Position numbers and translations under genes: made by a program. Under the pieces are notes generated by a model. It was not told the DNA's origin and did not search any database. It saw only the letters and a list, made by a program, of their open reading frames with translations. This document shows positions 8,248 to 20,837 of a stretch of DNA of 64,000 nt, piece after piece. The DNA lies in contig CAVUBM010000114.1 of the NCBI GenBank assembly GCA_963739645.1, forward strand, positions 186,001 through 250,000. Direction: 5' to 3'. How positions within the stretch are numbered: the first letter of the stretch is position 1; every line of letters begins with the position of its first letter. Origin of the DNA: JASHPR01 sp963739645. GTDB taxonomy: Bacteria; Actinomycetota; Actinomycetes; Streptosporangiales; Streptosporangiaceae.

Positions 8248-10825
8248 CCAGCCCAAGCCGATGCTGCCGGTGGTCAACAAGCCGATCATGGAGCACGTGC
8301 TGCGGCTGCTGCGCAAGCACGGCTTCGACGAGACCGTGGTCACCGTGCAGTTTCTCGCCTCGATGGTGCGGAACTACTTCGGCGACGGCGAGGACTTCGG
8401 CATGACCCTCCAGTACGCCACCGAGGACACCCCGCTGGGCACCGCGGGCAGCGTGAAGAACGCCGAGGACGCGCTGCGGGACGAGCCGTTCCTGGTCATC
8501 TCCGGCGACGCGCTGACCGACATCGACCTGACCGAGCTGGTCAAGTTCCACCAGGACAACGACGCGCTGGTCACGGTCGGCGCTGACCCGGGTACCCGAC
8601 CCGCTGGAGTTCGGCATCGTCATCGTCGACGACGACGGCCGGATCCAGCGCTTCCTGGAGAAGCCGACCTGGGGTCAGGTCTTCTCGGACACGGTGAACA
8701 CCGGCATCTACGTGATGGAGCCCGAGGTGCTCGCCGAGGTCCCGGCGGGCGAGGTCGTGGACTGGTCGCGGCGACGTCTTCCCGCGGCTGCTCGAGCGCG
8801 GCGCGCCGCTGTACGGCTGGGTCGCCGACGGCTACTGGGAGGACGTCGGCACGCACGAGAGCTACCTGAAGGCGCAGGCCGACGTGCTGGCCGGCCGGGT
8901 GAACGCCGAGATCGACGGCTTCGAGGTGTCGCCGGGCGTCTGGGTCGCCGAGGGCGCCGAGGTCGACCCGGACGCGGTGCTCACCGGGCCGCTCGCCATC
9001 GGCGACTACGCCAAGATCGAGGCGGGCGCGCAGCTGCGCGAGTTCACCGTGGTCGGCAGCAACGTGGTGGTCAAGGAGGGCGCGTTCCTGCACCGGGCGG
9101 TCGTGCACAACAACGTCTACGTGGGCATCGGCGCGACCCTGCGCGGCTGCGTGATCGGGAAGAACACCGACGTGATGCGCGCGGCCCGGATCGAGGAGGG
9201 CGCGGTCGTCGGGGACGAGTGCGTGATCGAGCCCGAGGCGTACCTGTCCGCCGGGGTGAAGGTCTACCCGTTCAAGACCATCGAGGCCGGCGCCGTGGTG
9301 AACACCAGCGTGATCTGGGAGTCACGCGGGCAGCGCACCCTGTTCGGCCCGCGCGGGGTGTCCGGCCTGGTCAACGTCGAGATCACCCCGGAGCTGTGCG
9401 TCCGGCTCGCCAGCGCGTACGCGACCACGCTGAAGAAGGGCACGACGGTCACCACCTCCCGGGACGTCTCGCGGGCCGCCCGGGCGCTGAAGCGCGCGGT
9501 GCACGGCGCGCTCAACGCGAGCGCGATCAACGTGGTCGACCTGGAGGCGCAGCCGCTGCCGGTGGCCAGGTTCGAGACCGCGCGCAGCGAGTACAGCGGC
9601 GGGATCGCGCTGCGCACCACACCGGGCGACCCGCAGTCCATCGACATCATCTTCCTGGACGAGGACGGCGCCGACCTGTCGGAGGCCGCGCAGCGCAAGC
9701 TGGAGCGCGTGTTCTCCCGGCAGGAGTACCGGCGCGCGTTCCCTGGCGAGATCGCGGAGCTGACCTACCCGCCGCGCGTGGTCGAGGCCTACACCCACGA
9801 GCTGCTGCGCTGCGTGGACATGAACGGCGTGCGCGGGGCCGGCCTCAAGGTGGTCGTGGACTGCGCGGGCGGCACCGCGTCGCTGGTGCTGCCCGGCCTG
9901 CTGGGCCGGATCGGCGTCGACGTGCTGACCGTCAACAACCGGCTGGACGAGGCGTCGCCGACGCAGTCGCTGGCCCAGGTCCGGGCCGACATGCACCGGC
10001 TGGCCGAGCTGGTCTCGTCGTCGCGGGCCGCGTTCGGCGTCCGGTTCGACCCGGTCGGGGAGCGGATCACCCTCGTCGACAACAACGGCTCGCTGGTCAG
10101 CGACGAACGGGCGCTGCTGGTCGTGCTGGACCTGATCTCCGCCGAGCGGCGGACCGGGCGGGTGGCGCTGCCGGTGACGACCACCCGGGTGGCCGAGACG
10201 GTGTCCAAGTTCCACACGGTCGAGGTGGACTGGACGCCGACCTCGCTGCACGGCCTGTACGAGGCCACCGCCGCCGAGGACGTCATCTTCGCCGCGGACG
10301 GCCGCGGCGGCTTCGTGGTGCCCGAGTTCTCCCGGTCCATCGACGGGATCGCCGCGTTCGCCCGGCTGCTCGGCCTGGTGGCCAGGACCCGGCTGACGCT
10401 GAGCCAGATCGACGCCCGGATCCCGGCCGCACACCTGCTCAAACGCTCGATGCCGACACCCTGGGCGGCGAAGGGCAGCGTCATGCGGACCGTGGTGGAG
10501 GCGGCCGGGGACCGCGACCATCGACACCACCGACGGGGTCCGGGTGGTCGAGCCGGACGGGGGCTGGATCCTGGTGCTGCCCGACCCATCGGACGCGGTC
10601 ACCCATCTGTGGGCCGAGGGCGCCGACGGCGACGCGGCGCAGGCGCTGCTCGATGAGTGGGCGGCGGTGGTCGAGCACGCGGGCCGCGCGGCTGACCGGA
10701 GGCCCGGCCGGCCGCGTGAGCCGGGAGCGAAATCGAGCGCTGAGCCGGTCCGTTCGTCCCTCCGTGCGGCCTATCAGCCACGCCCGGGGTTCCGGACCGT
10801 TCTTGACCGGCCTGGTGCCTTCTGA
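8189..10825 (+). CDS. mannose-1-phosphate guanylyltransferase / phosphomannomutase fusion (three frame breaks)
   Basis: The N-terminal ~230 residues are a nucleotidyltransferase: MKAVVMAGGEGTRLRP, the signature loop, then ISGDALTDIDL. A left-handed beta-helix region follows (hexapeptide-like repeats, residues ~250-370). The C-terminal half is a phosphohexomutase-like domain without the usual serine loop. Streptomyces homologues of about 830 residues have the same plan and supply GDP-mannose. Extra bases occur near 8584, 8769 and 10508; correcting them restores TRVPDPLEFG, VVDWSGDVFPR and AAGDRTIDTTDG. Conserved sequence ends near 10690; the tail to 10825 is probably an artefact. GTG 8189 follows a GGGAGG site. 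Confidence 0.83.
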
Positions 10826-11183
10826 GCTGCCAGAGAGCCGGCGCGAACGCCCCCGGCATGAGAGAATCGCGGTCATTGTAGCGGGGCGGGCGCTCGGAGG
10901 TGCGGCCAGATGTGGCGGAGGCGTCGCGGAGGCGCGTACCGGCGCCGTGCGGACGGACGCCGTACCGGGCAGTTCGGTCCGGCGGGACAGCCATCGTACC
11001 CAGCGAGTACGCCAGCGGGCGGACGGGGCGCATGCGCCGAGCGTGGCGCGTGGACCGGCGCGCCGGAGCGCGGGTAGCGTTGACTCCACCAGCGGAGTTC
11101 TCGCGGCGAACCGCCCAGGGCCAGCGGGCTGACATGGTTCCCGCCCAGGCCGAGTCGCCGGCGATGGGAGGCTAGGCAGGAAT
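10826..11183. other. intergenic region upstream of the FHA gene
   Basis: About 360 bases with no supportable gene; open frames here are very Arg-rich and look like shadows. TTGACT at 11078-11083 is a possible -35. A purine-rich GGGAGG just before 11184 is the likely ribosome site for the FHA gene. gcvH, which sits here in mycobacteria, is not found. Confidence 0.45.
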
Positions 11184-11733
11184 ATGGCCAGCGTGTACTG
11201 CATCCGATGCGGCCAGGAGAACCCTGAGGGCGCGCGCTTCTGCTCGCAGTGCGGCACTCCGCTCGCTCGCCGCGGCTCAGGGGGAAGGCACGGACGGACA
11301 CGACGTCGATCATCTCGCTCGGCGGCGACGTCGCCGAGGCGGAGTACGGCGATGAGTCGGTCGCCGATGCCGCGACCCTGGACAGCCTGCCCGCCGGGAC
11401 CGCGCTGCTGGTCGTCCGCCGCGGCCCGAACGCGGGCAGCAGGTTCCTGCTGGACAGCGACCTCACGCTGGTCGGCCGCCATCCGGACAGCGACATCTTC
11501 CTCGACGACGTGACCGTCTCCCGGCGGCATGCGGAGTTCTACCGTCCGGCAACCGCTTCACCGTCCGTGACGTAGGCAGCCTGAACGGCACGTACGTCAA
11601 CCGGGAGCGGATCGAGGAGACCGACCTGACCGGCGGTGACGAGGTGCAGGTGGGGAAGTTCCGCCTGGTGTTCCTGCTCGGCCCGCGCTCGCAGGCGGAC
11701 CTTGGCGGCGGCGGCGCCCACGTCGGGGGATGA
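11184..11733 (+). CDS. zinc-ribbon FHA-domain protein (GarA-like, three frame breaks)
   Basis: The N-terminus is a zinc ribbon (YCIRCGQENPEGARFCSQCG), then a short linker with a TT motif (GTDTTSIISL) similar to the phosphorylated ETTS motif of GarA, then an FHA domain: LLVVRRGPNAGSRFLLD, LVGRHPDSDIFLDD, VTVSRRHAEF, and SLNGTYVNRE. GarA-type proteins bind phosphothreonine and tune glutamate and TCA-cycle enzymes after kinase phosphorylation. Two extra bases (near 11267 and 11298) and one missing base (near 11544) break the frame. Its stop overlaps the next start by ATGA. The order FHA-MerR-BFN-MerR-gcvP matches the Rv1827-Rv1832 region. Confidence 0.82.
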
Positions 11734-12491
11734 ACGCACAGCCGGCCCGCGCATACCTCGGCATCGGCGAGGTCCTGGCCCGCCTCCGCGGCGAGTTCCC
11801 GGATGTCAGTGTGTCCAAGATCCGTTTCCTGGAGTCGGAAGGGCTGATCGAGCCCGCGCGGTCCCCGTCCGGGTACCGCCGGTTCGATGAGGCCGACGTG
11901 GAGCGGCTGCGCTTCATCCTGACCGTGCAGCGGGATCAGTACCTGCCGCTCCGGGTGATCAAGGAACGGCTGCTGCCCGCCGGCGCGGGCGGGCCGGTGC
12001 CGGTGACCGCCGGCGGTGCCGGGACCATGGGTCACGCCGACGCGGCTGACGCCAGCGCCCAGGGAGGCGGCCCGCTGAGCCGGCGCGAGCTGCTGGCCGC
12101 GGCGGGGATCGACGACCAGCAGCTAGCCGAGCTGGAGTCGTTCGGCCTGGTGCGGCGCGTCGGGCGGGGATACAGCCGGGAAGCGCTCGGTGTGGCCAGC
12201 GCGGCAGCGGCGCTCGGCCACTACGGGGTCGAGGCCCGCCACCTGCGCGCGGTCCGGGCGGCCGCGGAGCGCGAGATCTCGTTCATCGAGCAGGTCGTCG
12301 CGCCTACGCTGCGGCAGCGGAACCCGGAGGCACGCGAGCAGGCGGGGCGGACCGCACGGGAGATAGCCGCCCTGACGCTGCGGCTGCACCGCTCGTTCAT
12401 CGAGGCGGTCCTGGCCGAGGCCGGGCTGGCCGGCGACGACCTGTCCGAGCCCGCCGCCCGGCGGGGCAGGGCGGGAGGGGCCAGCGCGTGA
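11730..12491 (+). CDS. ftsR: MerR-family regulator, FtsR-like
   Basis: A 253-residue MerR-type protein. The winged helix is at residues ~10-75 (YLGIGEVLARLRGEF...KIRFLESEGLIEPARSPSGYRRF), followed by a variable Gly/Ala linker and a C-terminal helical region that replaces the ligand domain. Position directly behind the FHA gene and before the BFN gene identifies it as the FtsR/Rv1828 orthologue; FtsR activates ftsZ expression in corynebacteria. No Cys metal ligands are seen, in line with that subgroup. Confidence 0.82.
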   Translation: MNAQPARAYLGIGEVLARLRGEFPDVSVSKIRFLESEGLIEPARSPSGYRRFDEADVERLRFILTVQRDQYLPLRVIKERLLPAGAGGPVPVTAGGAGTMGHADAADASAQGGGPLSRRELLAAAGIDDQQLAELESFGLVRRVGRGYSREALGVASAAAALGHYGVEARHLRAVRAAAEREISFIEQVVAPTLRQRNPEAREQAGRTAREIAALTLRLHRSFIEAVLAEAGLAGDDLSEPAARRGRAGGASA

Positions 12492-12594
12492 GGCTCGCCG
12501 CGGCCTCCGGCTCCGCCACCGCGCGCCCGGGCGCTTATCCTCGGGGTATCTGCTGTCGGGCCGCGGGCAGGCGCTCCCCGATAGCGGGTGTACG

Positions 12595-12623
12595 TTGACA
12601 AAGGGAGTGCCTTTAAGCAGGGT
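12595..12623 (+). promoter_or_regulatory. promoter with MerR-type dyad before the BFN gene
   Basis: TTGACA (12595-12600) and CAGGGT (12618-12623) are separated by 17 bases. Between them lies the dyad AAAGG-N5-CCTTT (12600-12614). Regulators of the MerR family bind dyads within the spacer, and two such genes flank this site, so auto- or cross-regulation is plausible. Confidence 0.5.
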
Positions 12624-12669
12624 CCAGTAGTGAGGCTGCGCGTCAGGCGCACGTGAGGACGGAGCCGCC

Positions 12670-13140
12670 GTGAGGCAGATGGAGGTCGTAGGCGTCCGGG
12701 TCGAGATGCCCACGAACCAGCCCATCGTCCTGCTGAAAGAGATGCAGGGGGAGAGGTATTTGCCGATATGGATCGGCCCGATGGAGGCGACGGCTATCGC
12801 CTACGCCCAGCAGGGCCTGGTGCCAGTGCGCCCGCTGACCCATGACCTGATGCGCGACATCCTCGAATCGTTCGATGTTCAGCTGCGGACGGTGAACATC
12901 ACCGCGCTGCGGAACGGCACGTTTTTCGCAGACCTGATCTTCTCGAACGGCAAGGAGGTCAGCGCGAGGCCATCGGACTCGATCGCCCTGGCTCTCAGGA
13001 CCGGCGCCACGATCTTCGCGGCGGACGAGATCCTCGAGGAGGCTGGCATCGCGATCCCCGATGAGCAGGAGGACGAGGTAGAGAAATTCCGTGAGTTCCT
13101 CGACACGATCAGCCCCGAGGACTTCGGCCGGGCCACCTGA
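12670..13140 (+). CDS. bifunctional nuclease (BFN) domain protein
   Basis: A 156-residue DUF151/BFN protein, full family length: MRQMEVVGVRVE, VLLKEMQGERYLPIWIGPMEA, then the conserved SARPSDSIALALR and an acidic C-terminus. Orthologues (Rv1829) lie at this place in mycobacteria. The family is named after a plant DNase/RNase homologue; the bacterial role is not settled. The GTG start at 12670 agrees with family alignments. Confidence 0.88.
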   Translation: MRQMEVVGVRVEMPTNQPIVLLKEMQGERYLPIWIGPMEATAIAYAQQGLVPVRPLTHDLMRDILESFDVQLRTVNITALRNGTFFADLIFSNGKEVSARPSDSIALALRTGATIFAADEILEEAGIAIPDEQEDEVEKFREFLDTISPEDFGRAT

Positions 13141-13301
13141 GCCTGCCGGCATGCCAGGCCCCGCGAACGGGGATGATGGTTTGTCGTGACACATTACTGT
13201 TACCGCGACGCGCCGCGGGAGATCGTTGACGACCTCGCCGCCGTCGGCCTACGGTTCGAGACGAGTAGTCAGGGACTCCCGGTCCCGGGCCGGAGGTGCG
13301 C

Positions 13302-13895
13302 GTGGCAGTAAGCAAGGGCGAGGGCCGAGCGCCGGGCATGCCCGGCGACGCCGCCACCCGGGCCGACGAGCAGGGACTGCTGTTCGACGAGGAGCTGACG
13401 GCGAGCCCTGAGGACGTCGGCTACCGCGGCCCGACCGCCTGCACCGCGGCCGGGATCACCTACCGCCAGCTGGACTACTGGGCCAGGACCGGCCTGGTCG
13501 AGCCGAGCGTGCGCCCGGCCAGCGGCTCAGGATCGCAGCGGCTCTACGGCTTCAGGGACATCCTGGCCCTCAAGATCGTTAAGCGGCTGCTCGACACCGG
13601 GATATCGCTGCAGCAGATCCGCGTGGCCGTGGCCTACCTGGGCGAGCGGGGCGCGGGTGACCTGGCCCAGGTCACCTTGATGAGCGACGGAGCGTCCGTC
13701 TACGCCTGCACGTCCCCCGACGAGGTGGTGGACCTGCTGCAGGGCGGCCAGGGCGTGTTCGGCATCGCGCTGGGCCGGGTCTGGCAAGAGGTCGAGGGCA
13801 CCCTCGCGGACCTGCCTGCGGAACGCGCCGAGGCCGAGCCCGGCCCGGCCAGCGCCGACGAGCTGGCCCGCCGCCGCGCCCGCCGGACCGGCTAG
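13302..13895 (+). CDS. MerR-family regulator (McdR/Rv1830-like)
   Basis: 197 residues. After a ~40-residue low-complexity start, the DNA-binding domain reads YRGPTACTAAGITYRQLDYW ... RLYGFRDILALKIVKRLLDTG. The effector half is short and helical. By position and sequence it corresponds to the second MerR protein of the gcvP region, reported in mycobacteria to affect cell division. GTG 13302 has GGAGG a few bases upstream; GTG 13296 overlaps that site and is less likely. Confidence 0.82.
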   Translation: MAVSKGEGRAPGMPGDAATRADEQGLLFDEELTASPEDVGYRGPTACTAAGITYRQLDYWARTGLVEPSVRPASGSGSQRLYGFRDILALKIVKRLLDTGISLQQIRVAVAYLGERGAGDLAQVTLMSDGASVYACTSPDEVVDLLQGGQGVFGIALGRVWQEVEGTLADLPAERAEAEPGPASADELARRRARRTG

Positions 13896-13978
13896 CTCGC
13901 GGCACCGCCCCCGCCTGTCATTCCTGGACGTTTCCTCACCGGCTGCCCGCAGGTACCGGCGGAGTCGGTGCATTTGCG

Positions 13979-13990
13979 TTATATCGTGTT
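13979..13990 (+). promoter_or_regulatory. possible -10 element for a leaderless ABC transporter mRNA
   Basis: TTATAT / TATATC at 13979-13985 stands only 5-6 bases before the ATG at 13991, and no Shine-Dalgarno sequence is present. That spacing fits leaderless transcripts, which are common in actinobacteria. Confidence 0.35.
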
Positions 13991-14917
13991 ATGGTGTCCG
14001 TCGTGCCAGCGACGATCTCCGCACGAGCCCTGCGGAAGTCCTACGGCCAGGTCAAGGCGGTGGACGGGGTCAGCTTCGAGGTACAGCCGGGCGAGTTCTA
14101 CGGCATCCTGGGGCCGAACGGGGCCGGCAAGACCACCGCGCTCGAGATGATCGAGGGCCTGCGCCAGCCCGACAGCGGCGAGGTAACCGTGCTCGGCCTG
14201 CCCGCGTGGCCGCGCAACCAGGCCCTGCTGCCCCGGATCGGGGTCCAGCTGCAGGCGTCGTCGTTCTTCGAGCGGCTCACCGCCCGGGAGCAGCTGCAGA
14301 CGTTCGCCTCGCTCTACGGGGTTTCCGCCGGCCGGGCGGACGCGATGCTCGGCGTGGTGGGCCTGGAGGAACAGGCGGGCACCCGCACCGAGAAGCTGTC
14401 CGGCGGCCAGGCGCAGCGGCTGTCGATCGCGTGCGCGCTGGTGCACGGCCCCGAGGTGCTGTTCCTGGACGAGCCGACCGGGGCGCTCGACCCCCAGGCC
14501 CGGCGGAACCTCTGGGACCTGCTCCGGCAGATCAGCGCCGAGGGCCGCACCGTGGTCCTGACCACGCATCACATGGACGAGGCAGAGACGCTCTGCGACC
14601 GGGTGGCGATCATGGATCACGGCAAGATCCTGGAGGAGGGCCCGCCTGCCGCGCTGGTCCGGCGGCTGGATCAGCCGCTGCGCGTCAGCGTGGAGTCCGG
14701 CCTGGTGCCCCCCGACGCCGCGCGGGCGCTGGCCGGGCCCGGGGCGGGGCCGGACAGCGTGACCGACGACGGGGTGTCGCTCACGATCGCCACCCGTGAT
14801 CCCGCCGCCGTGCTGGCCGGGCTCGCGGATGCCCGCGCGCTGGCTGGCCTGCGGGTGCAGGGCGCGACCCTGGAGGACGTGTTCCTGCACCTCACCGGCC
14901 GGGAGTACCGCGCATGA
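13991..14917 (+). CDS. ABC exporter ATP-binding protein (DrrA-type)
   Basis: A 308-residue ATPase with Walker A GPNGAGKTT, Q-loop GVQLQASSFF, signature LSGGQAQRLS, Walker B VLFLDEPTG and the H-loop TTHHMDEAE. The C-terminal extension ending in LEDVFLHLTGREYRA is typical of DrrA/ABC-2 exporters for drugs or lipids. The stop overlaps the permease start by ATGA, so they form a pair. The 62975-63901 gene is a paralogue. This pair interrupts the regulator-gcvP synteny. Confidence 0.92.
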   Translation: MVSVVPATISARALRKSYGQVKAVDGVSFEVQPGEFYGILGPNGAGKTTALEMIEGLRQPDSGEVTVLGLPAWPRNQALLPRIGVQLQASSFFERLTAREQLQTFASLYGVSAGRADAMLGVVGLEEQAGTRTEKLSGGQAQRLSIACALVHGPEVLFLDEPTGALDPQARRNLWDLLRQISAEGRTVVLTTHHMDEAETLCDRVAIMDHGKILEEGPPAALVRRLDQPLRVSVESGLVPPDAARALAGPGAGPDSVTDDGVSLTIATRDPAAVLAGLADARALAGLRVQGATLEDVFLHLTGREYRA

Positions 14918-15991
14918 GCAGTGTCGCCAAAAGCACCGCCGCCTTCCGCAGCCTGTCCCGGGCCATGTTCCGCGGCTTCGTCAGGGACCGGACCGCGCTG
15001 GTGTTCTCGATCCTGATCCCGGTGCTGTTCCTGGTGCTGCTCGGCTCGATCTACAAGGGCTCGACCACCCCGAGGGTGACGGTCATCGAGGTCGGCCGGG
15101 TCGCCCTGCTGGACCAGGCGCGCGGCCCTCAGCTCGAGCAAGGTCATGACCATCACCAGGAGCACCAGCCTGGGCGCCGCGCTCGAGGATGTCCGCAAGG
15201 GCACCGACGATGCGGCCGTGCGGCAGCACGGCAGCGCCCTGGTCGTGCGCTACTCGATCGCCGACCCGACTACCGCCGCCGTGGTGAACGCGGTGTTCTC
15301 GTCGATCGTGCAGCAGGCCAACCTGGCCGCGACCGGGCGCCCCCCGGCCTACCAGCTGACCGCGCAGCAGGTCGAGGACGCCTCGCTGAAGCCGATCCAG
15401 TACCTGGCGCCCGGCCTGCTCGGCTGGGCGATCGCCTCCGGCGCGGCGTTCGGCGCGGCGATCACGCTGGTGAACTGGCGGCAGACCAAGCTGCTGCGCC
15501 GGCTCCGCCTCTCGCCGGTGAGCACCGGCTCGGTGGTCACCGCCCGGATCGGGGTGAGCGTGGCCGTCGCGCTGGTCCAGCTGGTCGTGTTCCTGGCCAT
15601 CGCGACCTTGCCTTATTTCGGGCTGAAGCTCACCGCGTCCTGGTGGATGGCGATCCCGGTGGTGGTGGCCGGGACGCTGGCGTTCATGGCGATCGGGCTG
15701 CTGGTCGGCCCGGTCGCGAAGACGCAGCAGGCGGCCACGGCCATCGCCAACCTGATAATCCTGCCGATGGCGTTCCTCGGCGGCGCGTTCATCCCGCTGG
15801 ACTTCGCGCCGAACTGGATCCGCGAGGTCTCCTACGCGATGCCGCTGCGCTACCTGGTCACCGGGATGCAGAACGTCATGGCCCGCGGCGAGGGCCCCAT
15901 CTCGGCCCTGCCGGCGATCGGCATCCTGCTCGCCATCACCGTGGTGCTGACGGTGATCGCGATCCGGGCGTTCCAGTGGGACGACATCTGA
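14914..15991 (+). CDS. ABC-2 type permease (frame break)
   Basis: The membrane partner of the ATPase upstream. The first helix is VFSILIPVLFLVLLGSIY, a periplasmic-side loop follows, then five helices from residue ~165 (for example LAFMAIGLLVGPVAK and TVVLTVIAIRAF). One additional base near 15122 (gcgcgcggccctc) splits the gene; removing it gives DQARALSSSKVMTITRS and a protein of ~358 residues. ABC-2 permeases export drugs, lipids or peptides; the cargo is unknown. Confidence 0.83.
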
Positions 15992-16145
15992 CCGGCCGGA
16001 CGGCACCGGCCATAAGCGGCACATTTTAGACCGCTCTTCTGCCGTCCTTTTCTGGCCGTTGCTGATGAGGCCCGTGTCGCTGCTGAGGGTTCGTATCCGC
16101 CCGCGCGGCACCGCACTCGGGTACGCTGAGGTGCGCTGATGACAC

Positions 16146-16230
16146 CGCCCGGGAGAGTCCCCGTACAGCCAGCTACGGGGCGCCGAAGGGGCAACATCCC
16201 CGGAACCTCTCAGGCAAAAAGGACCGGGCG
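16146..16230 (+). ncRNA. glycine riboswitch (gcvT type)
   Basis: Conserved aptamer blocks are present in order: CGCCCGGGAGAGTCC, the hairpin around ccgtacagccagctacgg, GGCGCCGAAGGGGCAA, CCGGAACCTCTCAGGC and AAAAGGACCGGGCG; cgccc (16146-16150) pairs with gggcg (16226-16230). Only one full aptamer is visible, with a weaker stem-forming stretch after it (ctctgg...cagagg), consistent with the single-aptamer plus ghost arrangement. It precedes gcvP, so glycine would switch on its own cleavage. Confidence 0.92.
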
Positions 16231-16311
16231 GGACAAGCAGCTCTGGAACCTGCAGCGAGGCATGGCGACAGAGGGGGACTCCGGCACCAGCATCCGGCCC
16301 AGGAGGCTCCC

Positions 16312-19151
<2,840 letters not shown>

Positions 19152-19164
19152 CCAGGGGGCTGGC

Positions 19165-19506
19165 ATGCAGGTGATCAGCGGGGCCGGGCGGTTCACGCGG
19201 CCAGGCGGGCCGGACGGGACCCACTGGATCGAGCACCTGAGCGTCGCCGATCTGAGCGCCGGGACGTACTCGATCCCAGCCGGCGGCACCGACGGCCAGG
19301 AGCCGCACACCGAGGACGAGATCTACGTGGTCACCGCCGGGCGGGCCGTGCTGCAGGCCGGCGGGGACAGCGTCCCGGTCGGCCCCGGGTCGGTCGTGTA
19401 CGTCGCCGCGGGCGAAGGGCACAGGTTCACCGACATCACCGAGGACCTGGCCGCGTTCGTGCTGTTCGCGCCCGCGGAAGGCTCGAGGAGCGCAGCCAGC
19501 CCGTGA
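19165..19506 (+). CDS. cupin-domain protein
   Basis: A 113-residue single-domain cupin. Motif 1 reads GGTDGQEPHTEDEIYVVTAGR (the metal ligands would be His-Glu-Glu) and motif 2 GPGSVVYVAAGEGHRFTDI with a His. It probably binds a metal ion; whether it is an enzyme or a small-molecule sensor cannot be decided. It begins 13 bases after gcvP and probably shares its transcript. Confidence 0.75.
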   Translation: MQVISGAGRFTRPGGPDGTHWIEHLSVADLSAGTYSIPAGGTDGQEPHTEDEIYVVTAGRAVLQAGGDSVPVGPGSVVYVAAGEGHRFTDITEDLAAFVLFAPAEGSRSAASP

Positions 19507-19640
19507 CCGTCTGGGAAGCCCGGCGACCGCGGCGCACGACTTGCGGACCCGCAGCGCCGGCGCGATGCTACCGCGTAGGCGATGGTTAGCGGCAGCGTCG
19601 ACGCTGGCGTGACGGCGCCGGGACCCGAGACGGAGCCTCG

Positions 19641-20811
19641 ATGAAGCACCGGTCCGCGCGGCTGCGCAGCACTCTGCTCCCCACTGCAGCCTTAATCGCG
19701 GCCGTGGCGCTGGCGGGGACCATGTCCGCGTCCGCGGCAGCCGTGAAGCCGGCCCGGGCGGCCGCAGCCACGTCGGCCGCGGCGGCGCTGCCGAGCCTGA
19801 TCCCGCTGCAGCTGGCCGGCCAGCGGGTGATCTACAGCTACACCGGACTCACGCCGCCCGCCAGCCTGCTCTCGCAGATCAGCGACGGCGAGGCGGCCGG
19901 CGTCATCTTCTTCGGCGACAACATCTCCAGCGAGCCGCAGATCGCCAGCGTGATCAAGACGCTGGAGGCGGCCGACGCCAGCCCGAGCAACCCGGTGCAC
20001 GCGCCGCTGCTGCTGATGACCGACCAGGAGGGCGGCTTGGTCCGCCGCCTGCCCGGCGCGCCCTTCCTGTCGGAGAAGCAGATCGGCGAGTCGGCCAACC
20101 CCGCCGCCGCGGCCAGCACCGCGGGCACGCGGCGCCGGGAACAACCTGCGCGGCGTGGGCATGAACGTCAACCTGGCCCCGGTGCTCGACGTGTACCGCC
20201 AGGCGGGCGACTTCGACGACCAGTTCCAGCGCTCCTACAGCATGAACCCGAACGTGGTCTCCACGGCGGGCGCTGCCTTCATCACCGCCCAGCAGAAGGT
20301 GGGCGTGGCCGCCACCGCCAAGCACTTCCCCGGCCTGGGCGCGGCCACCGCGTCCCAGAACACCGACGCGGAGCCGGTGACGCTGAACGTGTCGCTGAGC
20401 ACGCTGCGCGCCACCGACGAGTTCCCCTACCGGGCCGCGATCGCCGCGCGCGTCAAGCTGGTCATGGTGTCGTGGGCGGTCTACCCGGCGCTTGGCACCC
20501 ACCGCCCGGCCGGGCTGTCCAGCAACGTCGTCGGCGGCGAGCTGCGGACCAGGCTCGGCTTCACGGGCGTGACCGTCACCGACGCGCTGGAAGCCGGCGC
20601 GCTGGCCGCGTACGGCACCACCCAGAACCGCGCCACGCAGGCCGCCGGGGCGGGCATGGACCTGATCCTCTGCGCGTCCGGCAGCGTCAGCCAGGGCATC
20701 ACCGCGATGGACGGGATGCGGACCGCCTACAACAGCGGCACGCTGCCGCATGCGGCGTTCCAGGCGGCGGTCAGCCGGATCATCGCGCTGCGGCAGAGCC
20801 TGCCCGCCTGA
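19641..20811 (+). CDS. secreted glycoside hydrolase family 3 protein (frame break)
   Basis: A ~389-residue GH3 protein of the NagZ/beta-hexosaminidase group. It starts with a signal peptide (basic MKHRSARLR, hydrophobic LLPTAALIAAVALAG, cut after SASA). The barrel carries DQEGGLVRRL, NVNLAPVLDV, KHFPGLG and the nucleophile region VTVTDALEAGAL. The His that acts as acid/base in NagZ (a D-x-H after KHFPGHG) is not seen; here the segment is ATASQNTDAEPVTLN. It probably acts on exported muropeptide or chitin-type sugars, or has a changed activity. One extra base near 20130 separates the halves. Confidence 0.8.
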
Positions 20812-20837
20812 GCCGGAACCACGCTGGTGGCCGCTGG

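Noticed and set aside
16231..16300. Second full glycine aptamer in tandem
   Set aside because: A weak stem is possible but the conserved aptamer core blocks are missing.
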